Shown here: positions 20,666-30,974 of the stretch, in pieces | How the letters are laid out: each line of letters opens with the position of its first letter | Position numbering within the stretch: position 1 is the first letter of the stretch | Assembly (NCBI GenBank): GCA_017991835.1 | Contig: JAGOPY010000001.1 | Span: 83,892-147,891 of the forward strand | Source of the DNA: Bacteroidales bacterium | GTDB taxonomy: Bacteria; Bacteroidota; Bacteroidia; Bacteroidales; JAGOPY01 | Direction: 5' to 3' | DNA length: 64,000 nt | Program-made: the position numbers and the translations under genes | Notes under the pieces: model-generated | Told to the model about the DNA's origin: nothing | The model's database searches: none | Seen by the model: only the letters and a program-made list of their open reading frames with translations

Positions 20666-21823
20666 ATGAAGGTATGGCTCCCGATATGGTTTTTCATGGT
20701 GACAATGGCGCCAACCGCAATAGCCCAGTTTGCGCCTGTCACCGTAGCCGGCAGGGTTACCGGCGCCACTCCCGGTGACCCCGCCGTTTCGGTCCCGGTT
20801 ACCGTTACCGGTTTTACCGATATCGCACAATTTACGATCACCCTTCGGTTCGACACCACGAAGGTAAAATTTGTGTCTTCCTCAGCAAATCCACTGCTTC
20901 CGGGCATGGCCATCAATTATACGCCTCCCTCCGGGAATAGTTTTGGTAAGCTGATTTTCAGCCTGAACAACAACTTCAACACCAGCCTGCCTGATAGTTC
21001 AGACATGGCAATGCTTACTTTCAAATATGTGAATGGCACAGGTAACCTTACCTGGGCTTATACATTTGGCTCGGTCTGCCAGTATAAAAGGCTTTCAGGC
21101 GGGGTGCCGGTTATCCTGCCCGATAGTCCCAAATACCAGTTCTACCAGAACGGCGGTATTTCTGACAGGGGAGCGCCTCATGTTTATGCCCCCGTTTTCC
21201 CAAATCCGGTGACGGGGCCATTAAGCCTGGCGGTAAACACCAGCGGATTCACCGGAATTGCATCCTTTAACCTCAGCCTGGATTACGATCCTGCTTTTAT
21301 CGTCTACCAGAACTCATTCACAAAAAACCCGGCCTTCGATTCCAATTTTATCGTGGGGGATAATCCGGGCAGCAATGGCCTCAGGAGGCTGGTCATCCAA
21401 TGGTACGGATCGCCGGTAACCCTGGCCGATGGTACGGAAATTTGCACTCTCAACTTTTCTTATCCGTCAGCCAGGTGCGATGCCAGCCTACTGACCTGGT
21501 ATGACTCAGGGCCGACCTGTGAATTTACCGACGCCGGTAACAATGTTCTGATCGACCTGCCACGCCTGGAATATTATTCCGACGGCCTGGTTACCGAAGG
21601 GCTGGCCTCCACCTGGACCGGTGCGGTCGATTCCGACTGGACGAAAGCCGGCAACTGGAACATTTGCGGCATCCCTGACGATTCAAAAAACGTCGTGATC
21701 CCAAATATCGCCCCGAATACTTTTCCGGTCATTTCGGATACATTATATTGTAAATCAATGGTCATCGAACCCGGTGCAACATTGACAATATCTCAAACCG
21801 GCGTTCTTGTGATCGGAGAGTAA
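20666..21823 (+). CDS. Secreted protein with two cohesin-like domains
   Basis: 385 aa with signal peptide (MKVWLPIWFFMVTMAPTAIA). Two cohesin-like beta-sandwich regions follow, about 23-165 and 185-310 (VTGFTDIAQFTITLRFDTTKV; NTSGFTGIASFNLSLDYDPA), both with the strand pattern of dockerin-binding or carbohydrate-binding sandwiches. A short solenoid-like segment (STWTGAVDSDWTKAGNW ... GATLTISQTGVLVIGE) ends the protein exactly like the corresponding part of proteins A, B and E. No sorting domain is present. It starts 24 bp after the cohesin/dockerin-like gene and probably shares its operon; the two could interact (inference). A heptamer array begins 3 bp after the stop. Confidence 0.8.
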   Translation: MKVWLPIWFFMVTMAPTAIAQFAPVTVAGRVTGATPGDPAVSVPVTVTGFTDIAQFTITLRFDTTKVKFVSSSANPLLPGMAINYTPPSGNSFGKLIFSLNNNFNTSLPDSSDMAMLTFKYVNGTGNLTWAYTFGSVCQYKRLSGGVPVILPDSPKYQFYQNGGISDRGAPHVYAPVFPNPVTGPLSLAVNTSGFTGIASFNLSLDYDPAFIVYQNSFTKNPAFDSNFIVGDNPGSNGLRRLVIQWYGSPVTLADGTEICTLNFSYPSARCDASLLTWYDSGPTCEFTDAGNNVLIDLPRLEYYSDGLVTEGLASTWTGAVDSDWTKAGNWNICGIPDDSKNVVIPNIAPNTFPVISDTLYCKSMVIEPGATLTISQTGVLVIGE

Positions 21824-21825
21824 AT

Positions 21826-21895
21826 GAAACCTGAAACCTGAAACCCGGAACTTGAAACCTGAAACCTGAAACCCGGAACCTGAAACCTGGAACCA
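21826..21895 (+). repeat. Heptamer array (GAAACCT family), 10 units
   Basis: Ten successive 7-nt units with unbroken register: GAAACCT, GAAACCT, GAAACCC, GGAACTT, GAAACCT, GAAACCT, GAAACCC, GGAACCT, GAAACCT, GGAACCA. It lies between a stop codon and the N-terminal signal-peptide coding region of the next gene, which has no ATG. Confidence 0.9.
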
Positions 21896-21900
21896 AAATA

Positions 21901-24900
21901 TTGCTCCTTCTGCTCCTGCCCGCAGCGCTTGCCTTCCCGGTGGCGGCCCAGGATGGCCCGGTTCATCCCCTTTTGGTCGGAACAGGCACATTCCTGGGAG
22001 AAACCCCTCCCCTGCGCGATCTGCCGGTGCTGACAAAAGAGGATTGGGATTTCCTGGTGAAGAAAGCGGAGAGAAAAATGCTCAATCCGAAGATCAGGTA
22101 CCGCGAATTTCCTTATGCCTACAAAGCATTGCCGAAAGGCCCTGACCCGGCCTGGCAGAAGGAAATGGGCGGCAACCGTGACAGCCGGGCTCCGATCCAG
22201 AATTTCGACGGGACCGATTCGCCTGCTCTGCCATCGGATGCCAACGGCGCTATCGGGCCCAACCACTTCATGCAAACGGTCAATTCCGTTTACACCATTT
22301 ACAACAGGGCAGGGACTATCGTCGCCGGCCCGACCAACATGAACCTGCTGTTCTATGGCGTTGCAGGCGCCCAGTACAACAACGGAGACCCGATCGTTCT
22401 GTTCGATGAAGAGGCCGACCGGTGGCTCGCCGCGGAATTCTCCATCGAAGGGAGTGACGATTCGATGCTTGTAGCCGTCTCTACAACCAACGATCCGACC
22501 GGAACCTGGTACAAGTATTCATTTAATGTGGACGACACGCCCGATTACGAAAAGTTCGGCATCTGGCGCGACGGGTACTACATGGGAACCAACACGGCGA
22601 CGGCCGGTAAATGCGATATTTACGTAATGGAGCGCTCAAAAATGCTCCTCGGGCAAACCGCACAAATAGTCGGATTCGATAATCCGTGGCGGCCGACCAC
22701 CATCGGGGGATTCCACTGCGTCCCTCCCCTCGACAATGACGGTGCATTTGCCCCGGAAGGCTCCCCGGGGCTGTTCATCACCATCAACGATGATGCCATC
22801 GGCGGCGGATCCGACCAGCTCTGGATCTACGAATTGGATGTCGACTGGACCACACCGGCAAATTCAACCTTCATCCGGACGCAGCAAATCAATGTTACGG
22901 CATTCGACAGCAATTTCGGTCCGGACTGGTCCAATATCACCCAGCAGGGTACCACGCAGAAACTCGACGCCGTCCCGCAGGTGGTGATGAACCCGCCGCA
23001 ATACCGCAACTTCGGATCGTATGAAACCATCGTCTGCTGCCATACCGTCGACGTCAATGCTACCGACCGGGCCGGGATCAGGTGGTATGAACTCAGGCGT
23101 ACCTCCGGAGGCAACTGGACCATACGCCAGCAGGGGACCTATTCGCCCGACAGCCACTCGCGATGGATGGGTTCCATTATGCTGAACGGCTACAACGAAA
23201 TCGCCCTCGGATACTCGATTGCTTCATCCACACTCTATCCGGGGATCAGATATTGCGGACAATCGGCGGCAGCTTATGCCAGTGCCAACAGCACCATGGA
23301 TGTAGCTGAATCCACCATATTCACCGGGACGACCTATCAGCCGAGTTACAACCGCTGGGGTGATTATACTTCCATGCAGATCGACCCGGAAGACGATGAA
23401 ACCTTCTGGTATGTCAACCAGTATTCGTACTACACCGGCTCGGGATCGTATCCTTATTCCCGAAAAACCAAAATTGCCAACTTCCAGATTGGCAATATCA
23501 TACTGACGGCAAATTTTGTTGTCAGTAATCCCAAACCTCAATCCTGTTCCCCGGTCACATTCACCGATGTGAGTTTCGGCAGCCCGGCTTCCTGGAACTG
23601 GTCCATTTCCCCGTCTTCCTTTCATTTTATCCACGGAACCTCCTCCTCCTCGCAAAACCCCCAGGTGCAATTCACCCAGGCCGGATCTTACTCCGTAACC
23701 CTGATCGTGAGTAACGGCGGTACGGGTGACACGATCCAGAAGCCTGATTTTATTGAAGTTATCGACTGCGGGTTTCCAACCCTCCCCTTTACCGAAGACT
23801 TCTCCGACGGCGTCATCCCCCCCTGCTGGAAAAGTATCGACAACTCGGTAAACGGGCATGTGTGGCAATTCAATAATCCAGGGGGCTGGACGATCAATAC
23901 GTCGACGGGAGCCAATGGTTGTGCCATCCTGGATAGTTATACTTACGGAAATCCGGTGAAAAAGAATGCCGACCTGATCACACCATTGCTTGACCTGTCA
24001 GCTTATACTACTGTGAATGTATTCTACGAGCATTATTTTAGATACTTTGCCACAAATACGGGATGGGGCCGTTTATATTACAGTATTAACGATGGAGCTA
24101 CTTGGACGCAATTGGGCAGCACGATTACCAGTTCTCTTAATGGCGCCGATATCAGCATTGATGCAACGGCACAGGTCGCCGGGCAGTCGAGGGTGCGGTT
24201 CAAATGGAATTTCACCGGTTACGGTTATTACTGGGCCATCGACGATATCAGCATCACCGGCACAGGGCCGGCAGTGTGGACCGGCGCCACCTCCACCGAC
24301 TGGGCTACCGCCGCCAACTGGAGTACCACGGCTGTGCCTACTAACGCAACAAATGTCGTCATCCCTGCGACGGCAACAAACTGGCCGACGCTTTCGGGCG
24401 ACTTTACAGCCGGCACCACCAGCGATAAAATCACCCTCTACGGTGAAGCCCAAATGAATGTCAACGGCAATGTGAACATCCCGGCAGGGGAAACGCTTAC
24501 TTTTACCGGCGACGGCTAGCTCAGCCTGACAGGGAACTGGACAAACCAGGGAAATTTCATCCCCGGGCAGGGGAGCATAAGATTCACCGGCAGTTCGCCA
24601 TCTGCCATAACCACAAGCTATAATTCCATTACTAACTACCAGAGGAGCACCTTCACAAAAGGGATGACCGACCTGGCATCAGGTTATTCGACGGGACCCT
24701 CGGGTAACGATGCAGCATCTAATGTGAATATCGGTTTTACCTTCAATTATCTCGGTACAAATTATACCCAGGCGCGGATCTGCACCAACGGCTGGATAAC
24801 ACTGAACCTGACCGGCTCGGCCTCAGCGACAAATGCAGATTTATTCACCACAACAGCCCCATCCACCACCCTTGCCCCCTGGTTCGACGACCTCACCGTG

Positions 24901-27357
24901 GATAACTCCACATCCTTCATCCGTTATATAACGGAAGGGACCGAACCCTACCGGGTCTTTACAGTGGAATGGAAAACGGTGCCCACATACAGGAATAATG
25001 CAACTGCCCGGATCAGCTTCCAGGTGAAATTGTACGAAACCACGAATATCATCGAATTCCATTACGGTACACTGACCGCAGGGACGCATAGCGGAAGTGA
25101 AAGCGCATCGGTCGGACTAGAGGACGCAACCGGCGGAACGGGATATTTTATCGATGCTACTACCGGTTCCAACACCACGGGTATTTCCAACCTCGTCAGC
25201 ACTACCCAATGGCCAACGGTAAATTACCGTTTTTCCCCGCCGGTACAGAATTTCCATCACCTGGTCATCGATAAAACCAGTTCATCCCTCACCCTGGCCC
25301 AGAATGCCACCATCAGGGGGAACCTGGAGATTACCGGCGGAGAATTCATCGGACCCGGCAATGTGAACAAGGAGTTGCGGATATATGGAGACTGGATCAA
25401 TAACGGCACATTTACGCAGGGCGCCGGTACGGTGATGTTTTCCGGCTCGTCTGCTCAAACCATCGGCGGAAACACAGCCACGAACTTTTACAACCTTGTT
25501 TTCGGCAATTCAGCCGGCTTCGCGCTTCAAAACAACCTTACTGCAGGCAATATCATGACCATGACGGCCGGCAATATCGACTGCGGCGCCGATACTTTGA
25601 TACTCGGGACTTCAACTTCAGCAACCGGCATATTGAACCGGACCTCAGGCCATATCGCGGGATGCTTCAAAAGATGGATTGCCGCCTCCACGGTAACACC
25701 GGTGGATTTCCCAACCGGGGCTGGCAACGCTTACCGCAATGCCCGGATCACCTTCACCAATAACACCGGCGGTTCGCTCACAGCCCGGTTCGAACCCGGC
25801 GATCCGGGCAACAACAGCGGATTTCCATTAACCGAAGGAGGTATCACGATCAACGAAAACAACCTCTACACCGAAGGATCCTGGACCCTCACTCCCACAA
25901 CGCTTTCCAGCACAAACTACGCCCTGGAGCTCACCGCCGAAGGGTTTTCAACCATGGGGACCCCCGATGAAACGGTCAGGATTCTGAAGCGGACAGGAGA
26001 TTCTGACCCCTGGATGCTCAACGGGACCCATGTGAACGGAACTGCTACGGTGGCCAAACGCGCCGGCCTCAGCGGTTTTTCCCGGTTCATCCTCGCCAAG
26101 CCCTGTAATTTCAATATTTCCGGAAATATCACTTACTACAACCAGGCCAATACCCCGCTCACATCCGGGATTACCGTAAAACTTTACCAGAACGATACCC
26201 AGCTGGGTACCGATTATACCGTTACCGGCGGAACCTACCAGTTCACCGGCCTGTGCCCGGGCACCTACCAGGTCAGGATCTCGTCGAACCGGCCGGTTGA
26301 CGGGAGCATCAACAGCACCGACGCTGCCCAGGTCAACTACTGGGGCGTCAATTCTTACGAAATCGAAAAAGTCAGGTTTTACGCCGGCGATGTCACGGGC
26401 GGCACTTACTACATCAACAGCACCGACGCGCTTCGCATCCAGGCGAACTTTGTGAACGGCACCGCCTTCGACCGCCCCATCTGGACCTTCTGGAAAGCCG
26501 GCGAAACCATCAACAGCAACAGCACCCCTTCGGAATCCTATGCCAGCGTGACCATCTCCGGCGGCGATATCACCGCAAACATCTACGGCTTGTGCACCGG
26601 CGACTTCAACCGCAGTTTTATTCCCGGTGCAAGAAATGATGGCGAAAACCAGGTAGAAATGATCCACGACGGCGAAATATCCGTTATACCCATGCAGGAA
26701 TTTGAGCTGCCGGTGCGGGTCGCCTCCGGATGCACGGTCGGGGCAGTTTCATTGGCTATGATTCTGCCTTCTGATCATTTTATTGTGAAAGACATTGTCA
26801 TGATGAATGAAAATGGCCAGGCCGGCTGGGCGTTCAACGGCGATGAATTGCGGGTCGGGTGGTTCACGGCCGATCCGGTGCAACTGGCTGCCGGCGATAA
26901 GCTTCTCACCCTCAAACTGATGATAAAGGATGTCCCCGGCATTCTTACCAATCTCCGGGTCGCCCTGTCTTCCGGTCTCCTGAACGAGCTGGCCGATGAG
27001 AATTTTTATCCGGTCGATCATGCGGTCGTGGTTACCGATGAGATTTCAGTGAAAATGACAGGAATCAGCGACCCGGATGAGTCAGAAATGTTAGACCTGT
27101 CGTGTTACCCGAATGTGACCGGAGAAATGACCTCCATTGAATATTCAATCCCCCGGCAGGGCAGGGTAAAGCTGGAAATCAGCAATATTCCCGGTCAGAA
27201 AGTGGAGTTGCTTGCCGACCAGGTTCAAAAAAAGGGGAATCACAAATTGTCATATGATGTAACGGCGCTTCAAACGGGGACTTACTTCGTTGTACTTTCG
27301 TACGAAAGCAGCGGCCGGAACATGGTGAAGTCAGCTTTGCTGGTCGTTAGTCGTTAG
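21901..27357 (+). pseudogene. Large secreted modular protein E with T9SS sorting domain, interrupted by an in-frame TAG
   Basis: One reading frame of about 1,818 codons with a single TAG at 24517-24519; the same frame stays open and homologous on both sides. N-terminus: hydrophobic signal peptide (LLLLLLPAALAFPVAAQDG) with no ATG; only TTG at 21901 is available. Order of parts: propeller-like module as in A and B (to about codon 530), PKD-like domain, a cleaved-adhesin/MAM-like jelly roll (about 623-785, PFTEDFSDGVIPPCWKS), solenoid-like segment broken by the TAG, nidogen-like segment, more solenoid, dockerin-like motifs (GSINSTDAAQVNYWG; STDALRIQANF), cohesin-like region, and type A sorting domain. 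The final residues VVSR lie in the GTCGTTA array. Two ORFs would be annotated as 21901-24519 and 24664-27357. Readthrough or a sequence error cannot be excluded. Confidence 0.8.
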
Positions 27358-27436
27358 TCGTCGGCCGTTAGTCACCACCTCCTTTGTCCAACTGCCCGAC
27401 TACCTACTACCGACTGCCCGACTGCCGACTGATCCT
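27343..27436. repeat. Heptamer array (GTCGTTA family) overlapping two gene ends
   Basis: GTCGTTA, GTCGTTA, GTCGTCG, GCCGTTA in register at 27343-27370, then units of 7 and 8 nt such as ACTGCCCG, ACTACCT, ACTACCG, ACTGCCG to about 27436. It supplies the last codons and TAG of protein E and, on the other strand, the TAG and last codons of the HEAT-like gene. Confidence 0.85.
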
Positions 27437-27967
27437 CCCCAGCATCTTCCTCCCGCACGTCTTCAGCGAGATCTCCCCTTCTTCCATGACGATCTCTATT
27501 GTTGCGGCCAGTTCCCGCATCAGGTCGGGTTCGTGAAGGCTCATTTTGTAGATCAGACCCATGGCATGGATCCGGATGGCCGGCGTATTGCGGGCATCCA
27601 GCAGCCATTCGAAGCAGGTATTCAGCAGGTGTCCCTGGTTGCTGATTCGCTGAATATCGATGAATTCGGCAAATATCTTCAGAAAGTTGCGGCGGACCCC
27701 GCCGATCTTTGACTTCAGCGTTTTCTCCACCGCTTCATCCAGGAAAGGATAGATGGCCTCCGGGTGCTTTTCGCAGTAAAGCTGGGCTACGCGCGCCGCC
27801 CGCATCGACAGCGGGTACTGCTCCAGCCAGCATAGCGCCAGCAGGTCGCCGAAAGCTTCCGGTGTTTTCTCCAGCACATTCACAGCCAGGTCGGCTACGA
27901 CTCGCTCGCTGCCCATTGCAAGAATGGTGGTAAGGTCGTTGGTCGTTGGTCGTCGGTCGTTAGTCAT
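27407..27967 (-). CDS. HEAT-repeat-like conserved protein
   Basis: 186 aa, mostly helical, of a family widespread in Bacteroidota and without assigned function. Paired helices are visible (YPLSMRAARVAQLYCEKHPE; VGGVRRNFLKIFAEFI-type; LLNTCFEWLLDARNTPAIRIHAMGLIYKMS). The recognisable family start is near LTTILAMGSERVVADL. The 11 residues before it (MTNDRRPTTND) are a translation of the GTCGTTG heptamer array, which also provides the ATG. If that ATG is not used, Met18 at 27916 is the next choice. The C-terminal SRQSGSR and the stop likewise come from the array on the other side. The gene is thus bracketed by two arrays of the same word family. A scaffold role is only a guess. Confidence 0.7.
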   Translation of the reverse strand: MTNDRRPTTNDLTTILAMGSERVVADLAVNVLEKTPEAFGDLLALCWLEQYPLSMRAARVAQLYCEKHPEAIYPFLDEAVEKTLKSKIGGVRRNFLKIFAEFIDIQRISNQGHLLNTCFEWLLDARNTPAIRIHAMGLIYKMSLHEPDLMRELAATIEIVMEEGEISLKTCGRKMLGRISRQSGSR

Positions 27968-27976
27968 GGATTGTTG
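27935..27976. repeat. Heptamer array (GTCGTTG family) at a gene start
   Basis: GTCGTTG, GTCGTTG, GTCGTCG, GTCGTTA, GTCATGG, ATTGTTG in strict 7-nt register. On the minus strand it contains the ATG and first residues of the HEAT-like gene. Confidence 0.85.
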
Positions 27977-28061
27977 GTCGGTTGTTTTTTAAGGAGATAC
28001 CTGAAGAATTGGTTGTTGTTCGCCGGATATGATCGCTATTCCTGTTATCAAGCAAAGAAGC

Positions 28062-28949
28062 TCAGAGCTTTCTGATCATTTCAAATTGCCGGCCTGTGGG
28101 TTCAATATTTCTGGAGGCTAAGAACCGGGTCATGGATTCACAGGAGATTTCCGTATTGATAATTTTCAGGACTTCACTCCGGTTACGCCCGATCATTTCC
28201 CGGAGCAGGAATGAACCGATCCCCTTTCGCCTGAATGGCCTGCTGACCGCAATCTGGGTCACATCCCCCGTAAGGGGCTCAAAAATACAATACCCTGCCA
28301 GCCGGTTTTCGTGGAAAACCCCCAGGCTCACAAATTCGCCGGCCGATCTGTTTATGGATTCAAAACTGTTCTGCCAGGAAGGATGAAAATCCCAAAATTC
28401 TGATGCGGCCACTAATTCATCTAGTCCTGTTTGTCGAACAGTGAAGGGAATATCCTGAATTAAAATCTCATCCCTGATTTCATTCGCATTCTTAATGAAA
28501 TAGTTAAACTCGCGGGTTATTTCAAATCCAAGATTCTTATACACCGATACCGCCCCTGTGTTGTGCTGCAGAACCTCCAGCAGGTATTGTTCAACGCCCT
28601 TTTCTTTCAAAAATGGGATGGAATATTCGAAGATCTTCGTAGCCAGCCCCTGTCCCCTGAACTCCTTGAGCGTTCCCGTCCCCGTATCATAGGCCGTCGG
28701 GATCCCGTTGAAAGTCCCGATGCCGTTCAGGGTAAAGGCCGTAATGTCATCTCCGTCGAACGCGGCAAACGACAACCCGGGATCGAAACCGCGCCTGTGC
28801 AACATTGCCATTAACTGTGAACGGTTCAGCCGGATCTCGTAATCCTGAAAAGCCAGGCTGAAGGCTTTGTAAACAGTATCGAAACCGGTAGCACCGAGAG
28901 ACCGCAATTCAAAAGATCTCTTTCCCGAATCAATATCACCGTTCATCAT
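28062..28949 (-). CDS. GNAT-family N-acetyltransferase, two-domain
   Basis: 295 aa. The first GNAT domain (about 12-150) has the acetyl-CoA loop EFRGQGLATKIF and the following YLLEVLQHNTGAVSVYKNLGF. A second, shorter GNAT-like half (about 165-290) has the loop FRRKGIGSFLLREM. Transfers an acetyl group from acetyl-CoA to an amine; the substrate cannot be predicted. Stands alone between intergenic regions. An earlier or later Met within the first three residues (MMNG) makes little difference. Confidence 0.85.
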   Translation of the reverse strand: MMNGDIDSGKRSFELRSLGATGFDTVYKAFSLAFQDYEIRLNRSQLMAMLHRRGFDPGLSFAAFDGDDITAFTLNGIGTFNGIPTAYDTGTGTLKEFRGQGLATKIFEYSIPFLKEKGVEQYLLEVLQHNTGAVSVYKNLGFEITREFNYFIKNANEIRDEILIQDIPFTVRQTGLDELVAASEFWDFHPSWQNSFESINRSAGEFVSLGVFHENRLAGYCIFEPLTGDVTQIAVSRPFRRKGIGSFLLREMIGRNRSEVLKIINTEISCESMTRFLASRNIEPTGRQFEMIRKL

Positions 28950-29074
28950 AAAATTATTTCCTTTTTTCTTTTTCCCTTTTTTCTGCCAAAATAAAACAAA
29001 GCCGGAAAATACTCAAATCCTGGAGATAAATATACGGTGTTCTGCGTCGGGCTTAGTGGTTTTTGTTAAAGCTT

Positions 29075-29533
29075 TCAGGGAAACCTTTCTTTCAAGGCTT
29101 TTTCGCGGTAAGCAAAGATCCCTTCCAGCTGTTTCCTGATCATCAAAGCATTGGCAATGCTCCCGAGAAATCCCAGCGGCGGCTTGTACGAAACGATATC
29201 GGTCATCATCACCCCGTTCTCATAAGGCTCAATGAGATGCTGGTGGTGCCAGAAAGCATAGGGCCCGGAACGCTGTTCATCGACAAAATATTGCTTATCA
29301 ACCACCTGTGAGATCTCCGTCACCCACGTCATCGGAATCCCCATCAGCGGCCTGACTTTATAACTGATGATCATCCCGGCATACATTTTTTCCGGGAGGT
29401 TTTCAGAAGTGATGTCGAATCCCATGTATTCGGGGGTGATCTCTTTCAGGTTTTTAGGAGATGAGATGAAATCCCAGACTTCTTCGATGGAGGCCGGGAC
29501 GAATTGTTTTTTTATGAGTTGATAAAAAGCCAT
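29075..29533 (-). CDS. SRPBCC-family protein
   Basis: 152 aa, START/Bet v 1-like fold. The typical start FVPASIEEVWDFISSPKNL, a middle MTWVTEISQV, and HHQHLIEPYENGVMMTDIVSYKPPLG match the SRPBCC group often annotated as cell-division-inhibitor-like or polyketide cyclase-like. It probably binds a hydrophobic ligand. A roughly 45-bp degenerate copy of part of this gene lies at 29651-29695 next to the neighbouring hydrolase. Confidence 0.8.
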   Translation of the reverse strand: MAFYQLIKKQFVPASIEEVWDFISSPKNLKEITPEYMGFDITSENLPEKMYAGMIISYKVRPLMGIPMTWVTEISQVVDKQYFVDEQRSGPYAFWHHQHLIEPYENGVMMTDIVSYKPPLGFLGSIANALMIRKQLEGIFAYREKALKERFP

Positions 29534-29579
29534 TTTACTGTTTTGAGGAATATAACCACCTAACTTTCAATCCTGAACA

Positions 29580-29631
29580 ATTATAAGTGGCCAAATGTTT
29601 AAAAAAAATTTGAGATGTGGCTACTTATAAT
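29580..29631. repeat. Inverted repeat upstream of the SRPBCC gene
   Basis: ATTATAAGTGGCCA and TGGCTACTTATAAT pair (13 of 14) around a 24-nt AT-rich loop. It lies directly upstream of the SRPBCC start and could be an operator or the footprint of a rearrangement. Confidence 0.5.
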
Positions 29632-29650
29632 CTCTGTTTTTGAAAAAATT

Positions 29651-29695
29651 CCGGTCATCATCACCCCGTTCTCAAAAGATTCAATGAGATACCTG
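29651..29695 (-). pseudogene. Short relic of an SRPBCC gene
   Basis: On the minus strand it reads RYLIESFENGVMMTG, matching HLIEPYENGVMMTD of the intact gene; about 80% of the bases are shared with 29199-29243. It abuts the stop codon of the alpha/beta hydrolase. It is too short to function. Confidence 0.6.
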
Positions 29696-30919
29696 TCAAG
29701 CCAGGAAACGGCAGGCTTTATCGAATACCAGGGCAAAATCTTCATCGACCTGCCCGGAGTAAGCAACATTCACCGGGAAAGGGTTCTCGTGAAGATATTT
29801 ACGGTCGAAATCAACCTCATCGACCCGTATTCTGATGTCGCGGTAAGCCCCCTGCAGGGTGTTGATGATCTCAAACGACGGGACGACCTCGTCTTTTCTC
29901 AGGGAAATGGCATAAAACCACTTTTCGTATTTTTTCAGAAGCTCTTCGCGGAACGATCTCGATCTCCGGTAGTCGAGCATGGCATAGAATACCCGCCCTT
30001 CCGGGTGGTCGTCACGAATATAATGGTGCAGCAGATGGTCCTGGTCCAGCATCTTGTCGAAATGCTCGACCAGGAACGAGTACAGGGCAACATTCGCCTC
30101 ACTGTCGAGAATGAACTTCGACACGGGCGACAGGCGGTTGAAAGCAGCGCCGCCGCAAAACAGGCAAACTTTCGTATCCTCGAAGTAGCCTTTGAAATTG
30201 GTCAGCTTCAGTATCTGTGCCAGGAACCCGCCGATGCTGTATGCGAAAATATTGAATTCAAAGTTCAGGTCGATATCGGGATGGCGTCCCTGCCTGCACT
30301 CCTCAATGAACCGGATCATATCGTAATAGGTCTGCAATCCCGACCAGATAAACCGTTGCGGCATGGAATGCAACCGCATGCTGATCGCCACATTCGACAA
30401 AGTCGAGTGGATGATGTGGGGAAACCGCTTCCTGCGCTCTTCGCTGAGCCGGAACATCTCCCGCTTGCTGCTCCAGTATTTCGGCGCACGTTGCATGTGA
30501 AACGCGATGGGAAACAGCACCACGGCGCTCTGTGTCCCGCTGCAGAGCGCATAAGCCCAGGGCAGGTACTTTGTCCAGTCTTTTTCGTTAAATCCGTGAA
30601 ACAGGAAAATCACCTTCCGGCATTTCCCTTCGCCGGCCGGCCGGATTATATTATAATTAAACACCTGGTTTTCTTTTACTTCTATGTCTTTTATATGAAC
30701 ATCATCCCGGATGGTGCCCACATCGTTATAAAACGAAAAAGAAGTGGAAAGATGCTGATGGTGCTTCTCACAGAAATGATCCGGGTTCCCGGGCAGGATT
30801 CCGCAGGAGGAAGAAATGAACGGAAACTCATGAATTTCCGTTCCGTTATATGTTTTGTCTTTTTGTGAAGTTGAAAAGATAGATTTCAGCGTGTGATAGC
30901 TCTCGGTGTAGGTCATCAT
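29696..30919 (-). CDS. Alpha/beta-hydrolase-fold protein (DUF6051-like)
   Basis: 407 aa. The core has KVIFLFHGFNEKDWTKYLPWA (oxyanion region), VVLFPIAFHMQR, and a nucleophile elbow FAYSIGGFLAQ, with a Ser flanked by Tyr and Ile rather than the usual GxSxG. Late acidic and His candidates occur near RDDHPEGR and after EVVPSFEI. The length and the FHMQRAPKYW motif fit a Bacteroidota-specific family of uncharacterised hydrolases; the DUF number is from memory and uncertain. Cytoplasmic, no signal peptide. An overlapping 417-codon ORF on the other strand is a shadow. Confidence 0.75.
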   Translation of the reverse strand: MMTYTESYHTLKSIFSTSQKDKTYNGTEIHEFPFISSSCGILPGNPDHFCEKHHQHLSTSFSFYNDVGTIRDDVHIKDIEVKENQVFNYNIIRPAGEGKCRKVIFLFHGFNEKDWTKYLPWAYALCSGTQSAVVLFPIAFHMQRAPKYWSSKREMFRLSEERRKRFPHIIHSTLSNVAISMRLHSMPQRFIWSGLQTYYDMIRFIEECRQGRHPDIDLNFEFNIFAYSIGGFLAQILKLTNFKGYFEDTKVCLFCGGAAFNRLSPVSKFILDSEANVALYSFLVEHFDKMLDQDHLLHHYIRDDHPEGRVFYAMLDYRRSRSFREELLKKYEKWFYAISLRKDEVVPSFEIINTLQGAYRDIRIRVDEVDFDRKYLHENPFPVNVAYSGQVDEDFALVFDKACRFLA

Positions 30920-30974
30920 TTTCCGGTTAGGATAAAACAGGAATCATTCTTATCATGAAACGCCCGAAAAGGAT

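Noticed and set aside
29615..30868. 417-codon ORF on the plus strand opposite the alpha/beta hydrolase
   Set aside because: The product has no family resemblance and is rich in residues expected from the antisense of the hydrolase; the minus-strand gene has clear fold motifs. It also runs through the SRPBCC relic.
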